DNA from: Orthonyx spaldingii
Lineage: Eukaryota > Chordata > Aves > Passeriformes > Orthonychidae
Direction of reading: 5' to 3'
Length of the DNA: 64,000 nt
Assembly: GCA_013397795.1 (NCBI GenBank)
Contig: VZTJ01004315.1
Location: 1-64,000, forward strand
Shown: positions 24,815 to 39,188 of the stretch, one piece after another
How positions within the stretch are numbered: position 1 is the first letter of the stretch
How the letters are laid out: each line of letters starts with the position of its first letter
The notes under the pieces: generated by a model
Seen by the model: the letters and a program-made list of their open reading frames with translations, nothing else
Databases searched by the model: none
What the model was told of the DNA's origin: nothing
Translations under genes and position numbers: made by a program

Positions 24815-25203
24815 CCAAAATCCATGATGGACATGTACCCATCCAACTCACCCCTGCAGGACACTGCTGAGTCACTTCCCACTGGTCAGAGCCACACAAA
24901 ATCTCTGTACATAAAATCTACGTGCAAAAAGCAAGCAGGAAAGTACAAGTGTGGTCACTGTGCACAAATGGCCATGGCTACAATATCAAGAGGCAAGGGG
25001 AATTAGGTCTTATGAGTATAAATGTTGAGCTAAAGAATTAATTTATGTTTCTCTGAAAGAGCTCAATGAGGCATAAAAATGTTCAGGCATGTTTAATCCT
25101 AAAGGGAATGAGATTTATCAAAGCAATTTGAAAGGATAATATGTTCACCTCTGGTTCTACAGGCAAAGAAAAGCCAAAAAAGTCCAAGGCATTAACAACT
25201 TAG

Positions 25204-25243
25204 AAGCTATTTTTCATTCTGCCAAGCTGTTTTTCATGCTGCT
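25204..25243 (+). repeat. Two-copy 20-bp tandem repeat
   Basis: AAGCTATTTTTCATTCTGCC at 25204 and AAGCTGTTTTTCATGCTGCT at 25224 match at 17 of 20 positions. It is a simple local duplication; no function can be inferred. Confidence 0.75.
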
Positions 25244-28200
25244 CTCAGTGCCTCAAGTTTGATGCTACAGTGAAAGGCAAATCTGGTTCTGGCAAGCAAT
25301 TACTAACTTGTGATAAGCATTAGGTTTACATTTAAAGATCAAAGCAAACACACATAAACCATTTTGAGTACATACACATCCTCTGCTTTATGTCCTTGCC
25401 CTTGGGTTTAAATCCCCTCATCACTGTGTTTCCCTCTTACCTTCTTAGTGAATCCAGGGGCAACTGGAATCTGTATTGAAAAGAAAATGTAGTTAATTTA
25501 ATTTATAATAATATATAGTGGGACAGAGACTTCAGGCAGAAATTGTATCTATTGGTTAGGAGGTGAGGCCAGAGGAACTACAAGATCTGTTATTGTCACA
25601 CTCACTGGAGGGACAGTGAAGGACTGAAGTTTTTGAATACTCATTGTGTTGTTTTTCTCCCCTCTGACAACAGCCAAATGATCAAACCATTAACAATACA
25701 CATGTACTTAAACAAAATTCCCATTTATCTGACAAATCCCAATACCAGAGCTAAACTCAACTGATACAATAAAATTGATATTCAAAAATCATTGTGCCAT
25801 GTGAGGGTGGAAGGTTGGCAGTTTTTCCATTTCAGGGTAGATTTCCCCTACTCTTCCCAGAAGTGAGCTTGGTCTATGGCTAAGCAATCCACAGGTCATC
25901 CCCATGACCAAATCCTGAAATCCTCACTCATGACTGAACTCCACCTGGGATCCATTTGTGCAGGGTTTTATGCCTCAATAAATCTGGCACTGTACTTCTG
26001 TTCAGTCTAATCTTTTCCACTGGATAAAAATTAAGGCATCATTTTGAAAATCTGTACTGAAAACTCAAATTTTTTGGGCATTTTATGAAGAGTTTAAAAG
26101 TACAGATTTCAGCTCAGGTTCTAAATAAAACTCTTAAGACTTTGGTTTGAATAAAACTCAGTCTGCTGTAAGGTGAAGTATTGAAAGCATGCTTCATTTC
26201 ATGTCTTAGGAGAGACTGCTAGAGATGATTTCTGCACAGTGATTTTCACAGGTCAGGAGCTATTTATTCATCTCCACTCATATGTAACAGGACATGTTTA
26301 TCCCTGGGACTTCTAAAGTCACATGTATAAACAAGCAAACTGATGGCAGATTTACAATCATTTTGCAAATGGTATTTCAAGTGTGCCTGTTAAAAAGTAT
26401 CTGAGCCTGTTCTATGTGTAGTAAACCACTGCAAAAAAAAAGGAAAGGACACCTGACAGCTTGAAGAAACCAAGTTCATCTCCCTCAGCTCCTGGGAACC
26501 ATCTAATCCATAAATGAAGCAGTACCTTGTGAGATCACCCACCACACACATTAAGGCAGGCTAAAAACTGTATCTGTCTGGATTTACAGCAGACTTGCTG
26601 CAAAACTTGCAGTTCGTTCCAGTCCACTCCTACCAGTTCTTCTGGATGCTCAGTGTGTGCAGAAATCTCATCCTGAGCCCCAAGTTCCCTTAAAATAGAG
26701 TTTTGGGGTTTTTTATTGCAAATCATGAGATGAAAGTGTGGAGAATTACTTTTCTGTTCCAAGTACCAGAGGAGTTTTAAGTTTGGTTTCTAATAATTGT
26801 CCTTTATCTAGTTTAGAAGATTGTTTTTTGATGGTCTGAAGTGCACCATTAGTTTTACATGCTCTTATACACTGGCCTGACTTAAACCCAATCTGTTTTC
26901 TTACAAATGGTTTTAGTTTCCAAGTACACCAAGTGGCAAACATATTGAACTCATTTGATATATTAATAACCACAACTGCCTCTAAATCAAAAAGAATTAC
27001 TCTAGACTTAGAGAGTTTTATTTCTGACAGTTCTTACTTTTAAAATAAAGTAAAACATATTGGATATATTCACTTACTTTAAAACAACAAATCAGTAACA
27101 CGGGGATTAACATTTTTTCTTCCTCATGTCCAAGACATTTCTTTATACAGAAGAAAATGCTTGATTTCTCTTCAATGCAAAAAATAATCCTGTAAATGCA
27201 CTTTTCACGTCCCAATGTGCAGCCACTTTGCTGAACTTTTAGATTCTGCAATTAAATAAATCAGATTTCCCAGTGAAGATCTAAAGCTGTAAATACAATT
27301 CATCCTCACTTCATTACAGATATCGGCAACTCCTGTCTTGGGAGCAGATCCTGTGCCTGAACAGAGCAGCTGGTCCAGCCATCACCATTACACAGCTCGT
27401 GTGTATGAGAGAATGAGACGCCTTTTTACATCCTTTTTTCCCTGTTACACTAAAGATGTCCCACAGTGACAAGCACAACCTCAGAGGTCTGATCTCCAAA
27501 CACAAATAAAGGGCACTTTGCAACTGTTGCCACCAGCAGGGTGATGCACTACAGCACAGCCGGCATTTTTTGCAACACTGGCTCTGCAAACCTCTGCTGA
27601 GCTGGAGGCCAGTGCAGCCCTCCTGCCACAGGCCTGGTAGTGACTGTGCTGAGGGTTGGCCAGCAGAACCCTGCAATGGCGCCCTTGCCAGACCTCCACT
27701 GTGATCCCAACCCACCCCCACTTTATCCTGGCATTTTGCTACACTGCTGTTAACACACCTCGCCTCCAGGAGTTGACCCACACAGAGGCTGCTCCCACAA
27801 CTTGTCCCCATGACTTCCCCAGGAATGGCAATGATTTAATGTTAATGGCTATCCCTCTTCAGAACAGGTCGTGGAGACTGGGGCATAAGAGGTCATTATT
27901 GTTTAAACACTTCTGTTTTGCCTTTCTTCTCAGAAACTTTAAATCATGAGCTTCCTTACACAGAATGCCCAACTGACAGCTTTAGGATGTGTGAGAAAGA
28001 CACAATTAATTTACAGTAAAAGATAAGATATTTCCTTAGGGAAGCACTAATACCAGGCCTATTACCCCTCAGTGTCACTTCACATTAGTGTTCTACGGAG
28101 AAAGGGATTCTAAATCTTTTTAATTGAAAAATGTTTGTCTTTTCTTTACTATTATAAATTTCTGCCCAGAGGTTAAAGAGTTTTAGAATTATTTCTGAAT

Positions 28201-29235
28201 TACATCCAACTTCTGGACAGTTTATCAAAAAAAAGGAGGACGCAGTTTGTCTCTTGCTTTGTTAATTTATGTCAGCCCAGAGAAAGGAGAAATGTATTCC
28301 CTCAGTGACCCAAATGAAATAGTTACATAAAAAGATGATCAGAAATACAAAGCCCAGAATCTCTAACATGTTAAGATTTGCAGCTGTCATTAACACATCC
28401 CCATGTAGGAATACATGCCATAATTATGCAAAGTGGAAGAATAATTATCCAAACGCAGTGGTGGAAACAAGAGTCAAGAGAAGAACTTTACTCGGCTTCT
28501 CTCTCCTTTTTTTCTGGCTGAAGGTTTGAAAAATATCAAAACCAATGGTTTTAATCCATGCAGGTTGTTTGACTCATAAACCACAAAATTACCTCAAGAA
28601 AAGATGAAAATGCAGATATCCCTTTACCTTTAGAATGTCCTGAGCAGGAACACTCAAAACTGTGACCCGGCCTTGCTCCGTCCTTGATCCATGGCCTTGG
28701 AGCAGTCCCCTTGTTATCCCAAAAGTGATGGATGAGATTTGAAGCCACGTCCTAGCTTTGAGTGGTGTCAGCACTAACCCAGGAGCCTCCTGGAAAGCGC
28801 AGCTCCCTTTAGTGTAGATGGCCTGCTGGAAGATAGGAAAAGCATCACACAGAGTTAGTTAATTGTCTATTTAGATGTTTTTTTAGGTACAAGACTGCCT
28901 GGCTCTCTGTTCTAGAGCTCTAAACACAAAGCCTTAAGTTTACTGCAATCTGGGGGGCAACATTTTTAAGAAGGCACTGGGCAGGTGAATGTTTCTGTAG
29001 AGATTGGTCTGCCACAGTCTTTGGGCAGCTGCACAGCCCACAGAACCTTTGTGTGTTCAGGTCTGTTTGTCCTTGGAAATCCTTCCAAACAACTGTATTC
29101 TTTCCACTTTTCCTCCTGTTTGTGCAATGGTTGTACTTCCTCTGATCTGTACTGAAGAAAAAATATTTTCCTTTTCTAATTCAATCCTTAGCCGTTGTTT
29201 TCCCAACCTCTAGTTCTCAAGAAATGTGACTTCTT

Positions 29236-29269
29236 AAAAAAAAAAAAAAAAAAGGAAAAAGAAAAAAAA
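29236..29269 (+). repeat. A-rich tract (A18 plus interrupted A runs)
   Basis: Eighteen A bases, then GG, A5, G and A8. No retroposed gene or SINE body was recognised on its 5' side, so I do not call it a poly(A) tail. Confidence 0.95.
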
Positions 29270-31372
29270 GTCTAATTAAGCCATTTATCAAACTTTTCCA
29301 AGTGGGTAGAGTGACAAATTAGCCCTATCTTCCACCAACAATCTGATGGATGGGAAGATAAAGATGCAGAGGCTGTTATTTTAGCTGGAAGCTCTCCACT
29401 ATATCAATTGTTTGGCCCCAAGCCAAAAGACCCTAAGAGTTGACAAGGACTAATGATGGGTCCATAAAGTTTATGCAGCGTGAGGCCTGACATCAAAGGA
29501 ATGCAGCCTTATTAGCAATATCTCTATGCCTTTTCCCTAGAAAAAAAAATACTCATTTGTTTTTTCAAAGATTTTACTCAATCATTCTACCCTTTCAGCA
29601 AATGGACAGAAAATTAAAACTCTAAATAAATTTGCACAATAATATGTGGCTGACAAGTTCTGCTCTTCTCCACAAATATAAAGTGATTGTTATCACTCTT
29701 AAGTAATGTCCACCAAGAGAAGCTAAGACAGGTAGACTGAAAATAAATAAATAAGGAGTCTTTCCTTTTACCACTATTTGCTTGGGAATACTTACACTCT
29801 TCCCAAATATTAACTCTTGGTGGGTTTAGGACACAAGATTAGGGCTGAGATGGATATTGGGCCTGACACTGTTCTTATACGACAGCATCACCTTCACTGT
29901 TTGTAAATTACACCCTTCTCCCAGTGTTTTTATTTTAATACGCACCATTTTTATATGAAATGGAAACACTGTGTAGAAGGTGGAATGTAATTACTACCTG
30001 ACTGGAAAACAGGAAGAAAGCATATAACAACCAGGATGACTTCTAAGAAAAATAAAATCAACAACCAAACAACACAAACCCATCTTGATATCTTTGTTTG
30101 ACAAAACAAGCCATTTCTGCAGATACTACATGTCACTCTGGACTAGAAGCAAAATCCATTTATTTTCCACTGGAAAACTATTTAAAGACTACTCTTTGAT
30201 GTACCGTTGTTTATAACCTTTTTTTTCTCTTGTGGAAATAGGACAGTATTCAACTTGCTGGCACAATGAGAAACTTTGGTATTGCTTTATTAAACCCAAC
30301 TGCAGTAGTCCTGCACACTCTATATTCATATACCTGATGAACTTTGATTCATCTTTTCAATACAACATTGTTACAGGATGGAATTAAAACCAATAATGGA
30401 GTAGAAAAACGACTGCACTGGAAGTCAGTGCCAAGCCACGTTCAGCACATCTTACAGTATTTCACCTTCACTCTCCAGTCTGGATTCGATAGCATGTGTG
30501 GAAGGAGCACTGTGCAAAACTAGGGATGTCACCCATCCTCAGCCTTCCTGTGTCTCAATGACCTGCCCTGGATTACCCCTCCTCTGTTGCTGCCTATCTA
30601 TCACCACTTGCTCTGAGTGAATGAGTGGCTTTGCACTCCTGCAGCTTTTCTTTCTTGCTGCTTTTCCAAAGGGAATGTGCCACTGCATCGGCCACGCTGC
30701 TTTTGACCCTGGGACATCAAGGCAATTCACATCCCACTGGGATATCCGTAAGCTCTGATGGTTTTTGGGGAAATACAAAAAAGCTTGGAGTCTGTGAGGT
30801 CCAACATGAACAATCATGGAAGGAACAAAAGAGAACTTTTAAATACTAACACCTTACCTGGCAATGTCAAAACCAAGAACTATATTCTGGTTGAGAAGAC
30901 CATAGTAATTCAATTCTTTTCTTCTTCCTGATGCATTTAAGATCTCTAAATTCCTCATGTACTTTGTCAGCTGCTTATCGATAACAGGGCTGCTTAGGAA
31001 CCATATTCTTTCTATGACATCCCCTTGCAACATTTTGGATGAAACTCTAAATAAAGAAAATGCACTGGTTGAAGTTTTCTACTTAGAATTGTAATTTTTT
31101 CAGTAAAAAAGAAGTGTAAGTATTACGGCACTATGCAATTAAGTGTTCAAATGTCACTGCTTCTAACTTAGGAAGGGGACTCCTTGAACAAAGAAGTTTA
31201 AATGCAAATTGGCTGGAAATAAAATGAAATTTAAAAAAAAAAGATCACTGTTGAAGTTGCCAATGAACCAAACTGTCTGCTTACTTATAATTAGCAGCAT
31301 GGTCATTGTCTGGCTGCCGTGGCATTCCATAAATATGCCCGGGCAGACTGTGATTTAAGACTATTTACAAGA

Positions 31373-31390
31373 TTTATTTATTTATTATTT
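31373..31390 (+). repeat. (ATTT)n microsatellite
   Basis: About four ATTT/ATTA units in an AT-rich stretch that continues with TTTAAGATTTATT. Simple repeat. Confidence 0.85.
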
Positions 31391-31705
31391 AAGATTTATT
31401 CATTGCCTCCAGAGACAGGTAAACAACAACTCCCTCCATCACTCAGTTTGTCGGGGGAGGGGGTGTGGCTACAACTCAATCCTATTCAGCCTTTCCTAAG
31501 TAAAATAAAGGATTTTCCTTTTCTTTAAACATGACTCCAGTTACTGAATACAGCAACTGACTCCGATTTACAAGCTTCAGATTTTTCAAGGGTTCCCAAA
31601 TTTCTCACACATTTTAGCAAACATAGTTAAGAAATTTTGTTCTGTAATTTACAATTTATGACACAATTCAATGAAAGACCTTAAAAAAGAGTTAGCTACA
31701 AAATC

Positions 31706-31722
31706 AATAATAATAATAATAA
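31706..31722 (+). repeat. (AAT)n microsatellite
   Basis: Five and two-thirds perfect AAT units. It is a short simple repeat. Confidence 0.95.
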
Positions 31723-34700
31723 ACTTACTCCACCCTCCACTTGTCTTTTATTTGCCAAATGACCAGTTTGTTTTACTTCCTTAATAACACTTTAGAAAAT
31801 ACAGCAAGTCTGTACATATACAGTTCCCCCGTGGAAGCACAAACTTTAGCAGCCAGCCCCAAGTTAAAATATAAACGCACTTTTCATTTCTGTTTTAAGG
31901 CAATATTTAATTAAGTTAGAGGGATACTCACATAATTTGCCATTAAATGTTGCCCAGTAGATTCTGTGGTAGGCAAGTCTGGTAGAAGGAAAGTGAAAAA
32001 CAGACAAGCAAACCACCACACTGCTACTACTACAGCTACAGAGGGAAGTGCATGGCTTTACAGATCCGTAGGAATTTGGGCTTTTCCATCGTGCCTGTGA
32101 AACTGAAGTGGAAAGATGGCAAATGAACCAAAGTGCAGAGATACTGCTCAGCTACGGCAATGGACATACACATTTCAGCCATCAAAGGGGTCTGGTTTGC
32201 ACTTATCTTGATTTTTAATTCTTCTAAATCATAGTAATATTACGTCTTTTTTCAAATTTATTTCAGTCTCTTGCATTGGGAACAGCTTGATTTTAAGATG
32301 ACTTTCACGTGAGTATTAAGAGAGAGATTTTGCTCACTAAATGATACATGAAGAGAATAATGATTTCAGATCTGTATGTCCTATTTTAGCTACTTCCACT
32401 ATCAGTAAGCAATGACCTACTTGTGTGTTACAAAAATAGCCCAGGATCTTTAAGCAAAATCAATGCCGTTGAGCTGAACAGAAATGGAAGAGGGGCAGAG
32501 TGCTCACAGCATGAGCCGTTTGGTGCCCATCCCAGCACTGCTGTCAGAGCACACCCTCCCTGTGTGTGGCCCAACACAACCTGGGCATTGCTGAAAATGT
32601 TTTTTAAAGTATCATTCAAGTTCTAGGCTGAAGAACTGTGCTGAGGATTTTGGTGGGCGTCACTCTGCAGCTTGAAGGTACAGACTGGAGACAGCAGATG
32701 TGGACCCCCAGGAAACCTTTGTGCTTTCTACCAAAAATGCCTGGTTTTAAACCATTCCACCAGCCTGCAGAGGTCTTGGTGTTTGCTTTATTTACAACTT
32801 GAATCTAGGTGCTGCCGGTCACTTCGGCAACGCTGTTAACATGCATAAACCTTTTTATTATCTCTATCATCATAACAACTGACAAAATTCTATTATTAAA
32901 TTTCTTGTACCTCCTTTATTCTGTAGTGTTTGCTGTTAGGCCAGGGATGAATAGCAGACACTGCAGTGAACTGGACTTTCTGTGCCACTAAGATACAGTT
33001 CACTGTCAGAATGCTCAGCTGTTTCTCAAAGCCTTTACAGAGTGTAGCAACTTCACTAGATGGCAGTGGAGAGAAATATTACTTTGTATCAAAATGTCTT
33101 TTAATAGGACTGGGACACATCCCAGCAAGCCCTGCAGTTTGTTAGTGCTGTCTGTGTTAACACTACATCACAAGACAGAAGGGCTCTCGCCCACAGAAAA
33201 GCCCAGGGGCTCCTGCCCAGCTAAATTTCTGTGTAAATGTTTGGGGAAGCACGGACACTCTTCCAGCACTAATGCAGAGAGGCAGGGAGCAACGTGCACT
33301 CCTCTTTGAAGGGTTTTTTTTTTCTCATAAGCTCAACTGTACCACAATATTTCCTGAAATCCCAGGAAAAGACAAGTTCCAAAAAGATGGAGTTTTCAAA
33401 AGAAAAATTTCCTGAGAAGTCAGAGACACTGTCCTTCAAAGAATCTAAACACTGATGCCATAAACATGATGAAGAAAATGAGTGAAGTGTAAGAACGAGA
33501 AAGCAAATGGTTCAAAGAGTTTTGTGAGGAGTACTCTGCATTCAATGAAATCCTTTTCATTCACAAGAACTCCTTACAAATACATGTTTCTTGGGAGAAC
33601 TTTATGTCCTTTACAAATAACTCAAGAAACAAAGTAAAATTTTTCAGACTTCTGACAAAACTCCAAGAAGAAATACTTCAAGCAGCAAGTTCTATAACTT
33701 CTAGGGTTCAAAGCCTTCAAAAACGCAGTCTTTTGAATACAGACAGCTGATGCCTGCCAGTCTTTGGAAATTGATACACCTGAACAACACTAAAGAACTA
33801 AAATGGAGTGGATGATTTCAGCCAAGTGCATTCATTCAATTAAGAGATTATTATTAAGAGTAAAGTTCTCTAGAAACAACGGAGTTGTCTGGCTTTATCT
33901 AGAATGTTCAGAAAATAAACTATCATTTAGTATAATAAGGAGATGAAGAAGAATCTGGTTTCTTCTAGCATCAGATGTAAAAAAATATTTTCTAAGGCTT
34001 GTTTCTTGCCGTGGGAGAAATATAAAAAAGACCTCGATTCACTGCCTAAATCACACTTCTCTGAACTATTCTTGCCTTTATCTTAACAATGTCCAAGACT
34101 TTCCCCTTAGAGAGCAATACATTGTCCTCTGGCATTTCAGCTGCTCCCTCACCAAACTGTTGGCAATAGCAAGCAGAGATTCAGGATATTGAAAGTGCTG
34201 ATAAAAAACAAACCCAGTTGTGTTGCAAGTGACTTCTTGACTTATGCCTGCTAAGCACAATTCAAAGGCTTGAACTTTTAAAGGCATAATTCTCTGCATT
34301 TATTTTTGTGTAAATATGAGCAGATGAGAAACAATTCCTTATGGCATTTCAATCTGTGAGACTTCCCTTACTTTTCCTCCTCACTGGCCATTGAGAAACA
34401 GAAATATTTGGAGGTGCAAAGCCCCAGGGTTTTGTTAGTGACACAGAGAGTTTGATTCTCTGCATCTCACACACGGCTCTGGTCACACACACTCAATACA
34501 CGAGGCTGTCACATAAAGAACAACTGGTTGCTTAAACCAGCCTGATCAAAACTAAATGACTGCTCCCCAAGCATCAAAAGATGGAGATTTCTAGAAAAAA
34601 ACCTGAATTTCAGATTGTCTTGGTGGATTCCCCCAGATGTAGACACTGTAAATAAGCACTATAATTTGATGTATTTGTGGAACTAAATACATTCAGTAGA

Positions 34701-35079
34701 AACACAAAAGACCAACCTGACAGAACACTGATGCCACTTGTGCTCACTCCAACCCCAGTGACAGGGAAGGAATTTTCTTTTATCATTCACATTAGAGAGC
34801 TTCATGTTGGATGCCAATATGACACAAGACAGTCAGGTACCCTGGAAAACAGCCAGAAGTCCTCTCCAACAGTCTAGATAATGACAAAACAGTCCTTTTA
34901 GCTTATTTATTGCACTCATTCAGTTCCTCTTTTTAAACTCTTTAATTTCACCTTAGATGAAAAATATCTCAATTGCAGAGTAAAGAGAACTGTTACATCG
35001 TGTCCTTCCCACTTTCTCCCAGGCACACTCATAAATCACAGCGCTGTGGATTCCCCTGGAAGCTGTGCCATCGGATTAG

Positions 35080-35125
35080 TTTTAATTAAGTGGCCTTAAA
35101 GTAAGTGGCCAATCAATATTGATTC
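35080..35125. promoter_or_regulatory. Candidate enhancer core: NKX2-type pair plus ONECUT-like palindrome
   Basis: TAAGTGGCC occurs twice (35087-35096 region and 35102-35110), matching the TNAAGTGG core bound by NKX2-class homeodomains. It is followed at once by AATCAATATTGATT (35111-35124), a perfect 14-base palindrome containing the ATCAAT ONECUT/HNF6 core on both strands and a CCAAT overlap at its left edge. GGATTAG and TTAATTAA lie just upstream. The motif density and low repeat content suggest a conserved non-coding element, but motifs alone do not prove it; conservation is untested. Confidence 0.3.
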
Positions 35126-35568
35126 ATGTGGGTCTCACTGCACTAAGTCATCACAGTGTCTGAAGGCATGGCTGATGTGAATATAATACCCTGGCATGGC
35201 CTGTCCACATTCATGTCAAATGAAGATTAAGAGTGAAAATAAAATACTCATGGAGCTATTTTCTCCTCTATAATGTGCATCTGACTGAATACAGAGCAGA
35301 ATCCCTTCCTTTTCAAAACTGTACAAATATTTCCCAGTCCATTTAGTCTGCATTTAGTTCCTCTGCACAGCACTTGAATTTTGTACTACCACAAAAAATG
35401 TCACGACCTACATTTCCTGAAGTTTAGAAGGAGTACTTGGCTGATGGATATTGGTTAAATCTGATCCTAACTTGCACAATGCACTCCTTGCAATTGCTGT
35501 ATGATAGTTATGATAAAATATTATTACAATAAGGTCTTCCTTATCAACCTCAAAATACAACTGTGTAG

Positions 35569-35599
35569 CAATCAATTAAATGCATTATTAAGTTGATTG
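35569..35599. promoter_or_regulatory. Bulged 11-bp palindrome with homeodomain cores
   Basis: CAATCAATTAA (35569-35579) and TTAAGTTGATTG (35588-35599) are reverse complements except for one bulged G. They surround ATGCATTA. Several ATTA/TTAA cores lie within and just downstream (AAATTAAATTGATC). Candidate homeodomain-bound element about 450 bases from the 35.1 kb cluster. Function is inferred from motifs only. Confidence 0.22.
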
Positions 35600-38500
35600 G
35601 CACTTGCACATCAATATCTAAATTAAATTGATCTAACTCTGAGGAACTTGGTCTGATTTCCTAGGACTTCAAGCATGTTTGTCTCTTCTCTAAAGGGAAG
35701 CAGAGGTTTAACTGTCCCATGTCTAAAGGTGACTTTTTTGCTACAGCCTAATTAGCTGACACGGGCCATGAAGACTATAATCTATTTTAAAGCCTCTCAG
35801 TCATCACCTGATAGGTGCACAAGCTATTTTTATCCCCCACCAGGCCATCCCAAAGACTTCTGAAGTCTGAGGCTCTAACTTAAAATTACTGCATACTTTT
35901 ATAGCAAATTATACTATGTCTTGTTGGGGTCCTGCAGCTTAAATAAAAGTGAAACAGAGCTGAAGACAGACTGCCAATTTACAGACTAAACTTAAGTTTT
36001 ATACATCATTAAATCCATGACCAAAGTGGATTATAACACAAAACCCTGACAAACAAGTAGTTGCAACATGTGAAATAAGGCAGGATTTTTATTATCAATC
36101 CCCAATCAGTTCTCTCCTGGAAATGTATTTCATCTCACAGCCTCTGATTCCTGCTCAGATTTGTATTACCTCTTCTAGCTAATGTTTAAAAAGAAGTATT
36201 TGAGTTAGGGATGCATCGAGGTTATTTAGGTTTTTTGCTACCCTTTTCTTTCACCAGCAATGAAAATCTGCAGTGCTGTGCTGCTTGCTACAGCTTGTAG
36301 ATGTGAGTTTTCAGCTTGTACAGCCACACTCCTTGTGTTTACTATGCAAAACAGTTGTAACAGTATGCAGGAATGAAAAGCCCTAATTTTTGTGGACTCG
36401 AATGAATTGTATAAATTTTACTTCTGAATTGCTCTGGAAACTTGAAATTGTTACATAATTAAGAAAGCCATTCAGATGTCTTTCCAGTCTTTCATTTTCT
36501 GGCTTTGATGCATTTGCCACTGGGGTTTTCAGGGAATATTCAGCTTTCCATATGGTTTCGTTTACGTTTCTAAGGCGAGAGACGCCGTTTGCCATCGCAT
36601 GGAGCTTGGGTCTCAACTGCAGGTCACATCTAACGAGGGGACATCTAGAAAATGAAAAATTCCTAGCACCTCTGTGGTTAGCCCTGCTGAATAACTGCTG
36701 CAGTAGCTGAATTTTGCTGTACAGATGTTGGTAATTTGCTATTGAAAACCACCAGTATCAAACTGTCAAAGTCAAGAAATGGCTTTAATTATTTCCTCCC
36801 TGGAGCAGTAATAGCCATTACTTGAGCAGTGCCAAAGCTGGAATGTGTTTGTGTGGGTGATTTCTTAGCACACAGAGTGCAGGCAGCTTTACCTGCACTT
36901 GCCAACCCTTTGCTCCCTCCTTGTGGAAGGAGATTGCTTCAGTCAGGGCCAGATCATCTGGAGACCACCTCCACGAGCTCTCCATCTTTTCCCTGGCCAC
37001 CAAAGACTAACATTGTTTTTCTGCTTCATTGAGTCCTGAAAATAGAAGATAAATCAGACAGAAAGCCTTCGGAACTAAGGGTAAGAGGAAAAATCTTCTC
37101 TGGGAGGGAATAATGGAAGAAAAATATCAGAAGCTGCAGGAAATTTGGTGAGAAATTATATTGAGAAACAAGGTGAGGTCAGCAGGGCTACTGCAGGAGT
37201 CTCATCGCTCTGCATAAGCACTGCCAGCGTTGTCCCTTCTTGCAGGAATGGGCACAAATAAAACCACAGTAAAAAAACCACACAGCTTAAAAAAATACAT
37301 TAAAAATCAGGAGCAGGTCAAAATATTTTTACCATTTTATAGAAATTTCAACATTATTCTCTCTCCTTCATCAAATAGATCCAAACCCCAGAAAAATTAA
37401 AAACTGATGTTAATGTGAACATTTCCACAGGAGCCTGCAAGGGGCTTTGGCTTGTGCTTCAAAAGAACTAAAACCCCTCCAAAATAACTCTTGGGCTAGG
37501 ACTTCTTATTCATCATTCCCATGCTGTATCCATTTGGGAAGACAACCTCTGCAGCTCCCAAAGGTGTCTTGTCTCTGAAGTGGGATAAGGTTCTTCTCCC
37601 TAAATAATCTGAGGACTTTTTGTGCCTCTGACAGAAGTGCTGAAGCAAAGTTTTCCTGAATTCTGGGGGAGTTTGTCTCCTAGAAGAGCAGAGAACACCG
37701 AGGGTGTTCCTGCAATATCCATGTGCTTGGCCAGCACAGAGCTGCTGTTCCTTTGAAGTGCTCACTCTGGATATTTGTGCAGATGGAGACGGGGTGTGAT
37801 TTCCCATGTGCAGAACCTTTCCCTCTGCTGACTGCACAGCCCAGCCCAATGTCACAAGCGTGCCATGGATGCTCTCTGGGTCGCTCCAGAAGGGAGAAGC
37901 AAAACATGGCTTATAATAAAGAATGAACACGATAAGGAAAACCAGTCTAATGAAATATATTGGAAATACTTGCCAGCCCAAAAGCCTTTAAGTCATTCAG
38001 AGCTCGCCTTTAAGTCATGAGCACGGTTGCTATTAATTTATCTAATGTTTTCAAGGACTAGCAAGGAAGAGGTCAAAGAATGTTTTAACTATACCCAGAC
38101 TTTCCTTGAATTTTTTTATTTCCTTTCTTTTTAGGTCAGCAATAAAATTTTTAAATCTTGGGGGGAAAAAAAGAGAAACAGTCACTACTTTAACACAAGC
38201 AGCTCGGAAGAGAGGAAAAATGGGTTTTCTTCACACCCCAGTGAAATAATTTGTAGGTTTTGTTGAGTTTGAGAGGTATTAAGGTACTTTTTCAACCAAA
38301 CTTGTGCAGTGAATATTTCTGTGAGGTGATCACTTCTAACTGCTGCTGCTGGTATCACAGCACAGCAGCAATAACCAACACCACGTGTCAGTAGCAAAGG
38401 CTGACTGATCATTAATGAAAGAAATTCTAATACTGCTCAATAGAGGCTGATGATCAATAGCTAGTAAAATCCTGCTGCTCTCCCTCCATGACAGCCAAGA

Positions 38501-39188
38501 GCATAAATAATAATGAGCTCTGAAATGCCCCCCGCTGTCTCTGCATGGACAGGAACTGTTCTGATTGCAACAGGCACTGTGGTGTGTGGCACATCTTAAC
38601 CACGAAATTGATACCTACGGACAGAGGCTGGTGTCATCAACACCCAGCTCACAGCTGAAACTATTTTGGAGTTTTGTTGAGAATGACAAGATTTGATGAA
38701 TGGAGATTAATGATTAAAATGCTTCAGCCTTTCTAAGTCCTCACACAACATGATGGCAAATAAGTCTTCAAAGAGATTTATTTTTGTTCCTAGCAGCTGG
38801 ATATCTAGAGCCTGCCGTTCCTGAGGGAGTCCCAGAGACCCACTTGATGATGGGAGTGTTTCACAGCTGTAAGAGACTCGGATTGCTGAACAATGACTCG
38901 AGCTGTAACATATTTTAGTGACTAGACTCTGAAAGCCCTGAGGTCTCTAATTGCCTGCAGGCAGCCTGCTTATCACTGCAAACCTGCAGCTCCCATCTTG
39001 TAACGTGAGGCAGTGAAAGCCTGTCCTAAACATGGAATTCAATTACAAGGAAATGATTCCAGAAAAAAAAACCCCAACAACACCACTCCTTTATACCCCA
39101 TTTTTCTGCTGTCAGAGGGGCAGGTGGGCCGGGGCTTGTTGACATCAGTAAGATGGATCATTATTATCACTTACACAGGAAAGCTGGT

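Larger units (their letters stand above)
24815..35079. other. AT-rich non-coding segment
   Basis: It holds no recognisable gene, RNA or element beyond the simple repeats at 25.2, 29.2, 31.4 and 31.7 kb. The minus-strand open frame at 27.31-27.81 kb (165 codons, not ATG-started) falls in a local GC-rich patch and looks like chance. Long stretches such as 32.8-35.0 kb show nothing I can name. Confidence 0.7.

Noticed and set aside
27314..27811. 165-codon minus-strand frame, cysteine-rich
   Set aside because: It does not begin with ATG, overlaps open frames in other registers in a local GC-rich patch, and has no splice support or recognised similarity.
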